Shown one piece after another: positions 1 through 8,075 of a stretch of DNA of 18,722 nucleotides. Numbering within the stretch: the first letter of the stretch is position 1; each line of letters begins with the position of its first letter. The notes under the pieces are model-generated. The model saw nothing but the letters and a program-made list of their open reading frames with translations, searched no databases and was not told the origin of the DNA. The stretch is from 2-12-FULL-41-16 sp964473715 (GTDB taxonomy: Bacteria > Patescibacteriota > Patescibacteriia > Magasanikbacterales > UBA922): NCBI GenBank assembly GCA_964473715.1, contig CAYYQC010000018.1, positions 1 through 18,722 on the forward strand, in the 5' to 3' direction. The translations under genes and the position numbers were made by a program.

Positions 1-37
1 AAAAACTATGTAAAGCCTACTTTACATAGTTTTTTTA
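1..37. terminator. Intrinsic terminator hairpin
   Basis: A perfect 15-bp stem (1-15 with 20-34) encloses a 4-base loop and is followed by a T run. The left arm begins with an A run, so it could work in both directions. It probably ends a gene upstream of the window. Confidence 0.85.
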
Positions 38-49
38 TTTAGGTATCAT
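21..49 (+). promoter_or_regulatory. Predicted sigma70-type promoter of the thioredoxin-lipoprotein/dipZ operon
   Basis: TTTACA at 21-26 and TATCAT at 44-49 are separated by 17 bases. This would start transcription near position 56 and give a leader of about 25 nt before the ATG at 81. The -35 box lies inside the right arm of the preceding terminator. No Shine-Dalgarno sequence is visible before the gene. Confidence 0.5.
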
Positions 50-80
50 AGAATTATTAATAATAATTTTGTTAAATCGT

Positions 81-620
81 ATGAACAAATATTTAGTTAC
101 GGGGGTCATTACTATGGGTGCGGTGGTGTTAGTTGGGGCTGGTTGTGTGCCAGCGGAAAAAAAGATGATGGAAGATATTAAAGTAGTGCCAGAAAATACG
201 ATGATGGAAAAAGGCGCCATGGTGTCACCAGAAATGAAAAAAGACGAAATGGTAAAAAATGAAATGATGTCAGATGAACAAAAAATGGCAGAAAAAGCGA
301 TGCAAAAATCAGCCGGACAATATGTGGCCTATGATGCTAGTAAATTAGCCCTTGCCGCGCAAGGTCCAGTAGTATTATTTTTTCACGCGCCATGGTGCCC
401 AAGTTGCAAAACCACAGACGCTGATATTGTGGCTCGTCTCATGGAAATTCCCGCCAATACTACAATCTTAAAGGTAGATTACGATACCAGTCCAGAACTT
501 AAGAAAAAATACGGCGTTACGTATCAGCACACATTTGTACAAGTAAATGCTGATGGTACAATGATTAAAAAATGGAGTGGCAGTGCCAACCTGGCTGACA
601 TTGTTGCCAAAACTAAATAA
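81..620 (+). CDS. Thioredoxin-fold lipoprotein with a methionine-rich stalk
   Basis: This 179-aa protein is probably an exported thiol-disulfide oxidoreductase anchored on the outside of the membrane. The N-terminus is a short hydrophobic signal followed by Gly-Ala-Gly-Cys with Cys22 as the likely lipidated residue; the -3 residue is Gly, so the lipobox is imperfect. Residues about 25-80 form a charged Lys/Glu linker with about 11 methionines. The C-terminal half is a thioredoxin domain with the active site Trp-Cys-Pro-Ser-Cys (Cys106/Cys109). I chose the ATG at 81; an in-frame TTG at 69 would add four residues before the signal and is less likely. The next gene, dipZ, starts 5 bases after the stop, so the two are very likely co-transcribed and DipZ may reduce this protein. 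The fold is clear; substrate and partner are inferred. Confidence 0.87.
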   Translation: MNKYLVTGVITMGAVVLVGAGCVPAEKKMMEDIKVVPENTMMEKGAMVSPEMKKDEMVKNEMMSDEQKMAEKAMQKSAGQYVAYDASKLALAAQGPVVLFFHAPWCPSCKTTDADIVARLMEIPANTTILKVDYDTSPELKKKYGVTYQHTFVQVNADGTMIKKWSGSANLADIVAKTK

Positions 621-625
621 TAACT

Positions 626-2338
626 ATGTTTTTACTCTTGGTCTCGTTTGTCGCCGGGGTGCTGACTATTTTGGCACCCTGTGTATTGCCGATTTTACCA
701 GTAATTATTGGTGGTACGCTGCAAAACGGGACCAAGCGTAATCCATATCTAATTACTGCAGCCTTAGCTGGCTCCATTGTTGTTTTTACTTTAATTTTAA
801 AATTAAGTACGGCATTCATAAATATTCCCCAAAGTTTTTGGAGCTTAGTTTCAGGTGGAATAATTATTGTCTTTGGTTTAGCTAGTTTATTTCCCGCTCA
901 ATGGCAAAAATTGAGTTTTAAGTTGGGGTTTGGGCGCAAGTCCGATGAATTGCTCCATGAATCAGCCCAAGTAAATTCACGTTTTGGTGATGTGCTGCTT
1001 GGGGCCGCACTTGGTCCGGTGTTTTCCAGTTGCTCACCAACGTACTTTTTAATTCTCGCGACAGTTTTGCCAGCTAGTTTGTTGCTTGGCACAGTATATT
1101 TAATTGCTTACGCCTTTGGGCTCGCCGTGACTTTATTGGCCATCAGTTTGCTTGGTCAAAAATTTATTGCGCGCGCCAAATGGGCGGCCAATCCAGCTGG
1201 CTGGTTTCGCCGTTTACTAGGAATTATTTTTGTGGTGGTCGGAATTTTTATTCTTACGGGTGCTGACAAAAAAGTGCAAACATATTTGGTAGAAAAAGGG
1301 TATGGCACCATTGGTAATTTGGAAGAAAATTTAATTAGTAAATTATCTAAACCAGAAAATGCTTTGAATCTGTCTGGTGAGAATTTTCCACAGTATCAGG
1401 AAATTACTGATCCAGCCGGTTATGTAAATTCTGAGCCATTTACCATTGGTCAATATATTGGTAAAAAAATTATCGTGCTCGATTTCATGACGTATTCGTG
1501 CATTAATTGTATTCGCACTTTCCCACACTTAAATGCCTGGCATGAAAAATACAAAGATCAGGGATTGCAAATTATTGGTATTCATACCCCAGAATTTGCC
1601 TTTGAAAAAAAGATTGAAAATGTTCAGCGCGAATTAGAACGCTATGGCATTACCTTTCCGGTGGTGTTAGATAATGAATATGGTACGTGGCGGGCATATG
1701 GTAATAATTATTGGCCACGCAAATATATTATTAATCTGGACGGCCAAATTGTCTACGATCACATTGGCGAAGGTAATTACGCCGAAACAGAAGTCGAGAT
1801 TCAAAAATGGCTCAAAACAATTCCGGGAAACACGGCATCGGTTGTTGAGTCAGCTGAAGTACTCCAAGAAAAAAATCTGGCCCAAAGTCCGGAAACATAT
1901 TTGGGCAGCGAAAGAATGGAGCGGTATTATCCATCTCGTTCACTCAAATCTCAAACTAAAACTTTTACTTTAGAAAATAATATTCCACTTAACACGTTTA
2001 GTTTAGGTGGGGAGTGGACCATAGAAAACGAAAAGATGGTTGCTGGAAAAAATGCAGTTCTCAATTATCGTTTTAAGGCGAATAAAGTTTTCTTAGTAAT
2101 GAGTCCTGGAAAAAATATCAGTGGGCAAGTAATTGTAAAAATTGACGGTAAACCAATTGGCACCGCCAATCTTGGGGGTCAAGATATTTTTGAACACTTA
2201 GGTAAACCTGGTTATGCAAATGTTGATTCTGAGCGCTTGTATAATTTAATTGATTTGGATGGTCAGGCTAGTGAACATTTACTTACTTTAGAATTTGAAA
2301 CTCCAGGCACTGAAGCTTTTGCCTTTACTTTTGGTTAA
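626..2338 (+). CDS. dipZ: DipZ-type CcdA-thioredoxin fusion, transmembrane electron conduit
   Basis: This 570-aa protein fuses three modules, as in the DipZ family. Residues about 1-215 are a CcdA/DsbD-like membrane domain of about six helices with the paired redox cysteines Cys19 (Ala-Pro-Cys) and Cys136 (Ser-Ser-Cys-Ser-Pro). Residues about 265-410 are a TlpA-like thioredoxin domain with the site Cys292-Ile-Asn-Cys295, typical of DipZ. Residues about 425-570 are a beta-rich C-terminal domain like the one that follows thioredoxin in this family. In known relatives the membrane domain takes electrons from cytoplasmic thioredoxin and passes them outward. Here the outer acceptors would be its own thioredoxin domain and probably the lipoprotein encoded just upstream. 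No Shine-Dalgarno sequence is seen; translation may be coupled to the preceding gene across the 5-base gap. Confidence 0.92.
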   Translation: MFLLLVSFVAGVLTILAPCVLPILPVIIGGTLQNGTKRNPYLITAALAGSIVVFTLILKLSTAFINIPQSFWSLVSGGIIIVFGLASLFPAQWQKLSFKLGFGRKSDELLHESAQVNSRFGDVLLGAALGPVFSSCSPTYFLILATVLPASLLLGTVYLIAYAFGLAVTLLAISLLGQKFIARAKWAANPAGWFRRLLGIIFVVVGIFILTGADKKVQTYLVEKGYGTIGNLEENLISKLSKPENALNLSGENFPQYQEITDPAGYVNSEPFTIGQYIGKKIIVLDFMTYSCINCIRTFPHLNAWHEKYKDQGLQIIGIHTPEFAFEKKIENVQRELERYGITFPVVLDNEYGTWRAYGNNYWPRKYIINLDGQIVYDHIGEGNYAETEVEIQKWLKTIPGNTASVVESAEVLQEKNLAQSPETYLGSERMERYYPSRSLKSQTKTFTLENNIPLNTFSLGGEWTIENEKMVAGKNAVLNYRFKANKVFLVMSPGKNISGQVIVKIDGKPIGTANLGGQDIFEHLGKPGYANVDSERLYNLIDLDGQASEHLLTLEFETPGTEAFAFTFG

Positions 2339-2349
2339 TATAATTAAAT

Positions 2350-2483
2350 ATGGAACTTAATAAACTCACCCCCGAAGAAGCTTGAGTGATTATCAGCAAA
2401 TATTTGGGGCATGTGTTTGAAGGGGAAAGAATGACCGCCAAAAATACCGGCACTGTGTGAATTCGATTCTCACCGCTCAGCCA
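2350..2483 (+). pseudogene. Decayed msrB (methionine sulfoxide reductase B) relic
   Basis: The ATG at 2350 begins a frame resembling the start of MsrB (Leu-Thr-Pro-Glu-Glu-Ala). It is stopped at codon 12 by TGA, at a position where a TGG Trp codon is plausible. After codon 17 the frame jumps to the MsrB C-terminal segment Leu-Gly-His-Val-Phe-Glu-Gly-Glu-Arg, so about 74 codons, including both zinc Cys pairs, are missing. One base is lost near 2447-2449; restoring it yields Arg-His-Cys-Val-Asn-Ser, the catalytic-Cys motif. The segment 2404-2470 is closely similar to the end of the intact msrB at 7977-8050, and the two share GGCACTGTGTGAATTC exactly. It lies 11 bases behind dipZ. Three independent lesions make it a dead gene. 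Confidence 0.88.
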
Positions 2484-2522
2484 ATTTAAGCAAAAAAGTC
2501 TGTAATTTATACACTGGCTCAT

Positions 2523-2551
2523 TTGATTTAATCAGTTTAAGGTAGTAAAAT
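2523..2551 (+). promoter_or_regulatory. Predicted promoter of the giant surface-protein gene
   Basis: TTGATT at 2523-2528 and TAAAAT at 2546-2551 are separated by 17 bases. The expected start near 2558 gives a leader of about 20 nt before the ATG at 2579. It lies just downstream of the msrB relic, so the giant gene probably has its own transcription start. Confidence 0.55.
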
Positions 2552-2554
2552 ACT

Positions 2555-2577
2555 AACTATTATCAAATAGTTTTTTT
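2555..2577 (+). terminator. Weak hairpin plus T run directly before the start codon
   Basis: A 7-bp AU-rich stem (2555-2561 with 2566-2572) and a 4-base loop are followed by a T run that ends one base before the ATG at 2579. It may be the weak terminator of the dipZ operon or a leader hairpin of the surface-protein mRNA. The stem is weak, so activity is uncertain. Confidence 0.4.
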
Positions 2578-2578
2578 C

Positions 2579-5500
2579 ATGTTTACCCGCTTCAAAAAAA
2601 TTAGCCTTTCACTTCTCTTGATACTTAGTCTGTTTGCGCTTGAAAAAGTCCAAGCAACTGTTTCAAGTTGGGATTTTGGTACTTCGACTGACTATTATTT
2701 TGACTCCAATTATATTCAACTGGCTACTGGGATAGCACTTAAAGTTTTGGATCAGGTGGACGGCGATAATACCGCTACTGGCTTCGGTGGAGGTACTACT
2801 AGCAGTGCTCAGTGGGTTGTGGCTAGTAGCACTATTCAGCTTGATTCGGCGGGGAAAACCGCTCATCTTGGGACTTTTACCTCTCGTATTTTTGATGCAG
2901 GAACAAGTACTTCCTGGACGTCTCTAGTCCCTATTCACAGGGCGCCATTTGGTAAAGCTTTGCCTAGCAATGGAGTGTCTGAAACTGCCTATACTGATAG
3001 TAACGCGGACATGAGTAATAATTTGGCATTGTTTCATTTTGATGAATCTTCTGGCAGCTTTACTGATTATTCTGGTAATAGTCGAACTGGAACAGCTAGC
3101 GGCACAATTACTTACTCTCAAAATAGTATTTTTGGTACAGGGGTATCTTTAAACGGGGTTGATAATGCAATTGTCATACCCGGTTTAGAAGGCACCGCTA
3201 GTTCTTCGGTTATGACAATAGAGGGTTGGTTTAAACCAACCGTCATGTCGGCGAGTGATGTTTTAGTTTCTCAGTATAATAGTGGTGTGAACCAGCGTTT
3301 TTCTTGGCAAACTCACACAACTGCAGATGAAATGATTTTATATGTTAGTGTAAACCCTACTGGGCCACTGGTGTCTTGGTTTTCGACCGGGGCTGATTTA
3401 GCGGCCGGTAATTGGTATCATTTGGCGGTGGTTTGGAATGGTAATGCTTCAACTGAGGCTGGCAAAGTTACTATGTATGTAAATGGCAGTAAACCATTTA
3501 TGACCAAGTCTGGAGCCAATGTAATTACTCAGTTTTCTGGTCAAAGTGGCCTACCTCTCGTAATTGGTGACATGCAAAACTTTCATCCCCGTGAATTTCC
3601 TGGTTCAGTAGATGAGGTGGCTGTTTATAATCGCGCCTTGTCTGATGCAGAAATTATTTCTCGCTATAAACGTGGTGCTCTAAATATTAAATATCAAGTT
3701 AGAAGTTGTGATGATTCGGCTTGTAGTGGTGAGAATTTTGTTGGTCCAGCAAATTTAACGAGCGCCTATTATTCTGAGGCACTAAACACAGATGTTAGTG
3801 CGCCATCTTTTTTACTAACAGATTTACCAAATAATCGTTATTTTCAATATACCGCACAGCTTTTAACCACAAGTACAATCTATAATACCAATATTACTCC
3901 AGAAATCAGCCAGGTAACAATTGGCCCTGATCACTATTATGGTGGTGAACCAACAATCAATGCTTCCACCACCTCAGCGGTCATTTTTGGCGGGGAATTA
4001 ACTGGCTTTACTGCTAGTGAAGGCGGTACAGGTGATGTTCGTTATCAAATTACTAACCAAGGGGATTTAGCCAATCCTACCTGGTATTACTGGAATAATT
4101 CTAATTGGGTACCGGCCACTCAATCTAATCATTATAATAGTTCCTCGACTGTTAATAGTCATATCAGTCAATTTAGCACTGATGTAGGCGGAGGAAGTTT
4201 TTCTTGGAAAGCATTTTTGCGCTCACCAAATGCTACGGAATCAGTCAGTTTGGCCAGTGCTTCAGTGGCGTACGGCGGTCCTACGCTAACGGCTTCCGAT
4301 GCTCCTCTTAATACTAAGGCTGCCAATTTGGTCATTTCGCCATCTTATTTTGACGCCGGATCTTACAAAACTATTCCTGATTGGCGAGTAGGCGGAAATT
4401 CTTTGGCGGTTTTGAATATGCCGTTTGAGGCGCATGCAGCCACCAGTACTACCGCGCTAGATTATTCACAATCTGGTTTTAATGGAACGGCCACCAATGG
4501 TCCTACTTTTTCGACTAGTTCAGGCCGTGATGGTTTTGGTGCTTATACCTTTGACGGAATCAATGACTATATTACGGTGTCACACCGGCCTACTTTGGCA
4601 TTAACAAATAATTTTACCGTGACTGGTTGGGTTAAGCGGTCGGTGGGTAGTAGTGGTTGGGATGGTTTTATTACCAAAGCCACTTATAGTGCGGCTGCTA
4701 CCACAGGTTGGGGGATTACCTATGACGGCACCACGGCTCGATACGCTGGATTTGTCGCTTGTAACGGTTCGGTAGCCGTTATTCCAGCGGATACGGGTAC
4801 GGCCAGTAGTACTGATTACGCTTGGCGTCATGTGGCACTCAAAGTAGATTCAGGAACAACTTATTTTTATGTTGATGGTGTCCAACAAAAATATCATTCT
4901 GATCAACAAATTTGTGACAGTGGCTCTGCGGTAATGATGGGCCGCTATTATTCCAATGCTTTTGGTCATGATTTCAAAGGGACTTTGGATGAAATGGCTA
5001 TTTGGAATCGGGTTTTGTCTGATGAACAAATTTTGGCATTGGCTAATTTAGAGCGCGATCGAATTGTGGCCGGCGAAACTGCGGTGGGAGAAGCTTGGAG
5101 TGTTTCTGTATCACAAAATAACGGTATTACCGATGTTTTGACTGAACTAACTGATTCAGTAACAATTTTGGCACGAGCAAATACCACGCCGGTGATAAGT
5201 GGAATTAATCTTAATTACCGTAATTACTGGGTCAAAGCTGGTCAGACTTTGAATATAAATATTTTGTCTTGTAGCGATGAAGATGGTGACACTGTGTCTT
5301 ACCGTTGGACTGTTGATGGTGTCACCGCTGCTTCGACCCAATCATTTGCCATGGCTGGTTCTAACTACAGTGCCGGTCAGCACACGGTTGTTGGTATTTG
5401 TACTGATGCCGATAATAATTCTGATTCAACTTCGCTTACTATCGAAGTTTTAAATAGTACGGATTTTTCAATTGTGAGTCCTACTAACATGGCCTATCTT

Positions 5501-7705
5501 TCCCAGTACTATCCGGGAATTATGGATAAGCAAGCCCGTTGGATTAATGAAACCAAAGAATCGCTGAGTACTCAATTTGTAAGCTATATTGGTGATTTGG
5601 TGATTGATGGTGGGGTGGCATCTCACTGGAGTAAAGTTAGTTCCACTTTGGCAATTCTTCATGCCAGCAGTACACCATTTTTTTCCGCAATCGGGAATCA
5701 TGATTACGATGATAACTTGGTAGAAGATAATACGGGTACACGTAATACTGTTAATTTTGATACCTACTTACCGTACACTCGCTATCAATCCCAAAATTGG
5801 TGGGGTGGACAAAAAGATAGTAGTAGTGTGAATACTTATCAATTTTTTACAGTAGAAAGTGTTGAGTATATGATGCTTAACTTGGAATTTTGCCCAAGCA
5901 ATACCACGTTAGATTGGGCCAATAGTCTGGTTGCTAGCTACCCAAATAAAAATGTGATTGTAAATGTTCATTCCTATTTAAATTATGATGGGGAATTGCT
6001 TACCAATCAGGCACTTGGTTGCCAAAGTTTTTTTGCCCCGTCGTATGTGGCTGGAACTGATAAAAATAATGGTCAACAAATTTGGGATGAATTTGCTAAG
6101 TTGCATAAAAATATTTTCATGGTTTTGAGTGGTCACGTTTTGGGTGATGGTGTTGATTATCGAATTGATCAAGCTACTGACGGGAATGATGTGCACCAAA
6201 TTTTTCATTATGAATATGGGTCGTATACTGGTGCTGATGAACATACTGGTTCAACCGCCATGCTTATTTTTAAACCATCAGAAAATTTGGTTCAGTTCCG
6301 TGATTATGATCCGTGGTTTGATGAATTTGCAACCAGTTCAGGACATACCTTTAGTTTTTATTTAGGTGCTTCGTCTACTCCGAGTATTGCTGGATTAGCT
6401 TTATCACAAACTACAAATAGTTTGACAATAACCGCCGCCGCCGATCATTTGTCTAATAGCCAGTATTTTGTAGAGAATACTACCCTTGGAAATACCTCTG
6501 GGTGGCAAGCTGGTACCACCTGGACTGACTCTGGTTTGGCTTGTGGTACAACCTATTCGTATCGGGTTAAGGCCAAAAATACTTTTGGTTATGTAACTGG
6601 TTGGTCCAGTGCAATTTCAGTCAAAACAACTGCTTGTGGAAGTGCTGTTGTTCCGGTTACAACACCGCCAACAATTCCAAAAATTAAAACATATCCTCCT
6701 CAAAATATTTTATTGTCTAATAAAAAAGAAACACTGGTTTTAATCGACGGGGTTTATTACCCTGTGTATATTGAAAGTTTTGATGCCGTCAGAATGCGTT
6801 TTTGGATAAAAAATAAAACACCACTGTATCAGGCTGTTAAGAATAAACCAATGCTTGTTGATCTTGATAATAATAAGAAAGGGGATATTCAAGTTATATA
6901 CGATGGAATTACTCAGACTGGAAAATTATCAGTTACTTTTAGTAAGTTTGATTCTACTGAAAAAGCTCCAGTGTTAATTAATCATGGATACATGCAAACT
7001 GATGTAACTAAGGTAAATTTGTCATTCATTGTTTCCGGTGCCGTGCAGATGGCCATTGCTAATGAACCATCGTTTGTTAATGCCACGTTTGTTCCTTTTA
7101 AAAATACTGCGACGTGGAATTTAACCCCAACGCTTGGGATGAAAACAGTATTTGTTAGATTTCGTTCAGCTGCTGGTGGCACTATTGATAGCTCGGCTTC
7201 AATTGAATTGGTAAAGAATTCTATATCGACTGTTAATTCGCCCTGTCTTCTTAAACAAAATATCGTTTATAAAACACCAAGTTCCAGTTCTATTACATTT
7301 TTAACTGACCATTGCACCAAAAGATATGTGGCTGATGAAAAAAGCTATTTAGCGTTTTTTACTACTTGGGCTGTTATTGTAAAAACAGATACTCCAACGT
7401 TAGCTAACGTTCCTGATGATGAATTGGGCATGATTTCGATTTCACCTGGTAAAAATCAGACAATTGTCTTTACTAAAAAATTAGTTATTGGCAGTACTGG
7501 AACTGAAGTTAAGAATTTACAAACAATTTTAGCAAAAGGTGGTTTTTTTCCTCCAGATTCAATCACTGGTAAATTTGGTTCCATTACCAAAAATAGTTTA
7601 ATAAAATGGCAAAAAAAAGTTGGTGTGCCGACTACCGGCCAATTGGATACCGCTAGTAAAACTAAACTTAATTTGATGATTTTGAATGGTCAGGCGACCT
7701 GGTAA
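2579..7705 (+). CDS. Giant secreted LamG / calcineurin-like phosphoesterase / peptidoglycan-binding surface protein
   Basis: This 1708-aa protein has a signal peptide (Lys-Lys, hydrophobic stretch, likely cut after Val-Gln-Ala26). Residues about 148-366 and 612-826 are two LamG/concanavalin-like domains, each ending in the family's pattern of a Val/Met-Ala-Ile/Val-Tyr/Trp-Asn-Arg strand and a helix. About 870-958 is an Ig/PKD-like domain, and about 960-1260 a calcineurin-like phosphoesterase with Gly-Asp (1005-1006), Gly-Asn-His-Asp (1039-1042), His1131 and Gly-His (1185-1186). About 1265-1356 is a fibronectin type III domain. A Pro/Thr linker, an uncharacterised beta-rich region, an Ig-like stretch (about 1465-1545) and a short Lys-Arg module (about 1560-1615) follow. 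The end (1633-1705) is a PG_binding_1 domain that should hold it to the cell wall. The first phosphoesterase metal motif looks altered (Asn970 where Asp is usual). It probably acts on the cell surface, in adhesion or on phosphoesters; the substrate is unknown. Confidence 0.88.
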   Translation: MFTRFKKISLSLLLILSLFALEKVQATVSSWDFGTSTDYYFDSNYIQLATGIALKVLDQVDGDNTATGFGGGTTSSAQWVVASSTIQLDSAGKTAHLGTFTSRIFDAGTSTSWTSLVPIHRAPFGKALPSNGVSETAYTDSNADMSNNLALFHFDESSGSFTDYSGNSRTGTASGTITYSQNSIFGTGVSLNGVDNAIVIPGLEGTASSSVMTIEGWFKPTVMSASDVLVSQYNSGVNQRFSWQTHTTADEMILYVSVNPTGPLVSWFSTGADLAAGNWYHLAVVWNGNASTEAGKVTMYVNGSKPFMTKSGANVITQFSGQSGLPLVIGDMQNFHPREFPGSVDEVAVYNRALSDAEIISRYKRGALNIKYQVRSCDDSACSGENFVGPANLTSAYYSEALNTDVSAPSFLLTDLPNNRYFQYTAQLLTTSTIYNTNITPEISQVTIGPDHYYGGEPTINASTTSAVIFGGELTGFTASEGGTGDVRYQITNQGDLANPTWYYWNNSNWVPATQSNHYNSSSTVNSHISQFSTDVGGGSFSWKAFLRSPNATESVSLASASVAYGGPTLTASDAPLNTKAANLVISPSYFDAGSYKTIPDWRVGGNSLAVLNMPFEAHAATSTTALDYSQSGFNGTATNGPTFSTSSGRDGFGAYTFDGINDYITVSHRPTLALTNNFTVTGWVKRSVGSSGWDGFITKATYSAAATTGWGITYDGTTARYAGFVACNGSVAVIPADTGTASSTDYAWRHVALKVDSGTTYFYVDGVQQKYHSDQQICDSGSAVMMGRYYSNAFGHDFKGTLDEMAIWNRVLSDEQILALANLERDRIVAGETAVGEAWSVSVSQNNGITDVLTELTDSVTILARANTTPVISGINLNYRNYWVKAGQTLNINILSCSDEDGDTVSYRWTVDGVTAASTQSFAMAGSNYSAGQHTVVGICTDADNNSDSTSLTIEVLNSTDFSIVSPTNMAYLSQYYPGIMDKQARWINETKESLSTQFVSYIGDLVIDGGVASHWSKVSSTLAILHASSTPFFSAIGNHDYDDNLVEDNTGTRNTVNFDTYLPYTRYQSQNWWGGQKDSSSVNTYQFFTVESVEYMMLNLEFCPSNTTLDWANSLVASYPNKNVIVNVHSYLNYDGELLTNQALGCQSFFAPSYVAGTDKNNGQQIWDEFAKLHKNIFMVLSGHVLGDGVDYRIDQATDGNDVHQIFHYEYGSYTGADEHTGSTAMLIFKPSENLVQFRDYDPWFDEFATSSGHTFSFYLGASSTPSIAGLALSQTTNSLTITAAADHLSNSQYFVENTTLGNTSGWQAGTTWTDSGLACGTTYSYRVKAKNTFGYVTGWSSAISVKTTACGSAVVPVTTPPTIPKIKTYPPQNILLSNKKETLVLIDGVYYPVYIESFDAVRMRFWIKNKTPLYQAVKNKPMLVDLDNNKKGDIQVIYDGITQTGKLSVTFSKFDSTEKAPVLINHGYMQTDVTKVNLSFIVSGAVQMAIANEPSFVNATFVPFKNTATWNLTPTLGMKTVFVRFRSAAGGTIDSSASIELVKNSISTVNSPCLLKQNIVYKTPSSSSITFLTDHCTKRYVADEKSYLAFFTTWAVIVKTDTPTLANVPDDELGMISISPGKNQTIVFTKKLVIGSTGTEVKNLQTILAKGGFFPPDSITGKFGSITKNSLIKWQKKVGVPTTGQLDTASKTKLNLMILNGQATW

Positions 7706-7711
7706 TTGGTT

Positions 7712-8074
7712 ATGCAATTAAATTCACTTACAAAAAATGAGGCTTTTGTTATTCTTGATAAAGGCACCGAAGCCCCAGGAACAGGGGAATATGATGATTT
7801 TTTTGTTGAAGGCACATACATTTGCCGACAATGTAGCGCGCCGTTATATGAATCAAACGCGAAATTTCACTCTGGTTGCGGTTGGCCTAGCTTTGACCAA
7901 GAGATTCCTGGTGCAGTGAAACGTACCACAGACAGTGATGGTATGCGCACCGAAATTACTTGCAATACTTGTGGCGGACATTTAGGACATGTGTTTGAAG
8001 GTGAAAGATTCACAGCGAAAAATACGCGGCACTGTGTGAATTCAATTTCTCTTAAATTTGTACCAAAAATATAA
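7712..8074 (+). CDS. msrB: Peptide-methionine (R)-S-oxide reductase MsrB
   Basis: This 120-aa enzyme reduces the R epimer of methionine sulfoxide in proteins. It has the structural zinc pairs Cys38-x-x-Cys41 and Cys84-x-x-Cys87, the signature Gly-Cys-Gly-Trp-Pro-Ser-Phe around residue 56, and the catalytic motif Arg-His-Cys108-Val-Asn-Ser. Length and motif order are complete. No signal peptide is present, so it should be cytoplasmic. I chose the ATG at 7712; a TTG at 7706 directly after the upstream stop would add two residues. The gap to the giant gene is 6 bases, and msrA begins one base after the stop, so the three may share a transcript. A decayed second copy lies at 2350-2483. Catalytic Cys is encoded by TGT, so this is not a selenoprotein. 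Confidence 0.96.
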   Translation: MQLNSLTKNEAFVILDKGTEAPGTGEYDDFFVEGTYICRQCSAPLYESNAKFHSGCGWPSFDQEIPGAVKRTTDSDGMRTEITCNTCGGHLGHVFEGERFTAKNTRHCVNSISLKFVPKI

Positions 8075-8075
8075 T

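Noticed and set aside
2383..2460. In-frame TGA codons in the msrB relic as selenocysteine or as a recoded sense codon
   Set aside because: The first TGA is not at the catalytic position, and the second arises only from the one-base frameshift; in the restored frame the catalytic residue is a TGT Cys. Long genes here contain no in-frame TGA, and msrA and the 129-aa gene end in TGA.
2579..7705. Split of the giant gene into several proteins
   Set aside because: The frame is open throughout, with one signal peptide at the start and one wall-binding domain at the end; no internal stop or start signal supports a split.
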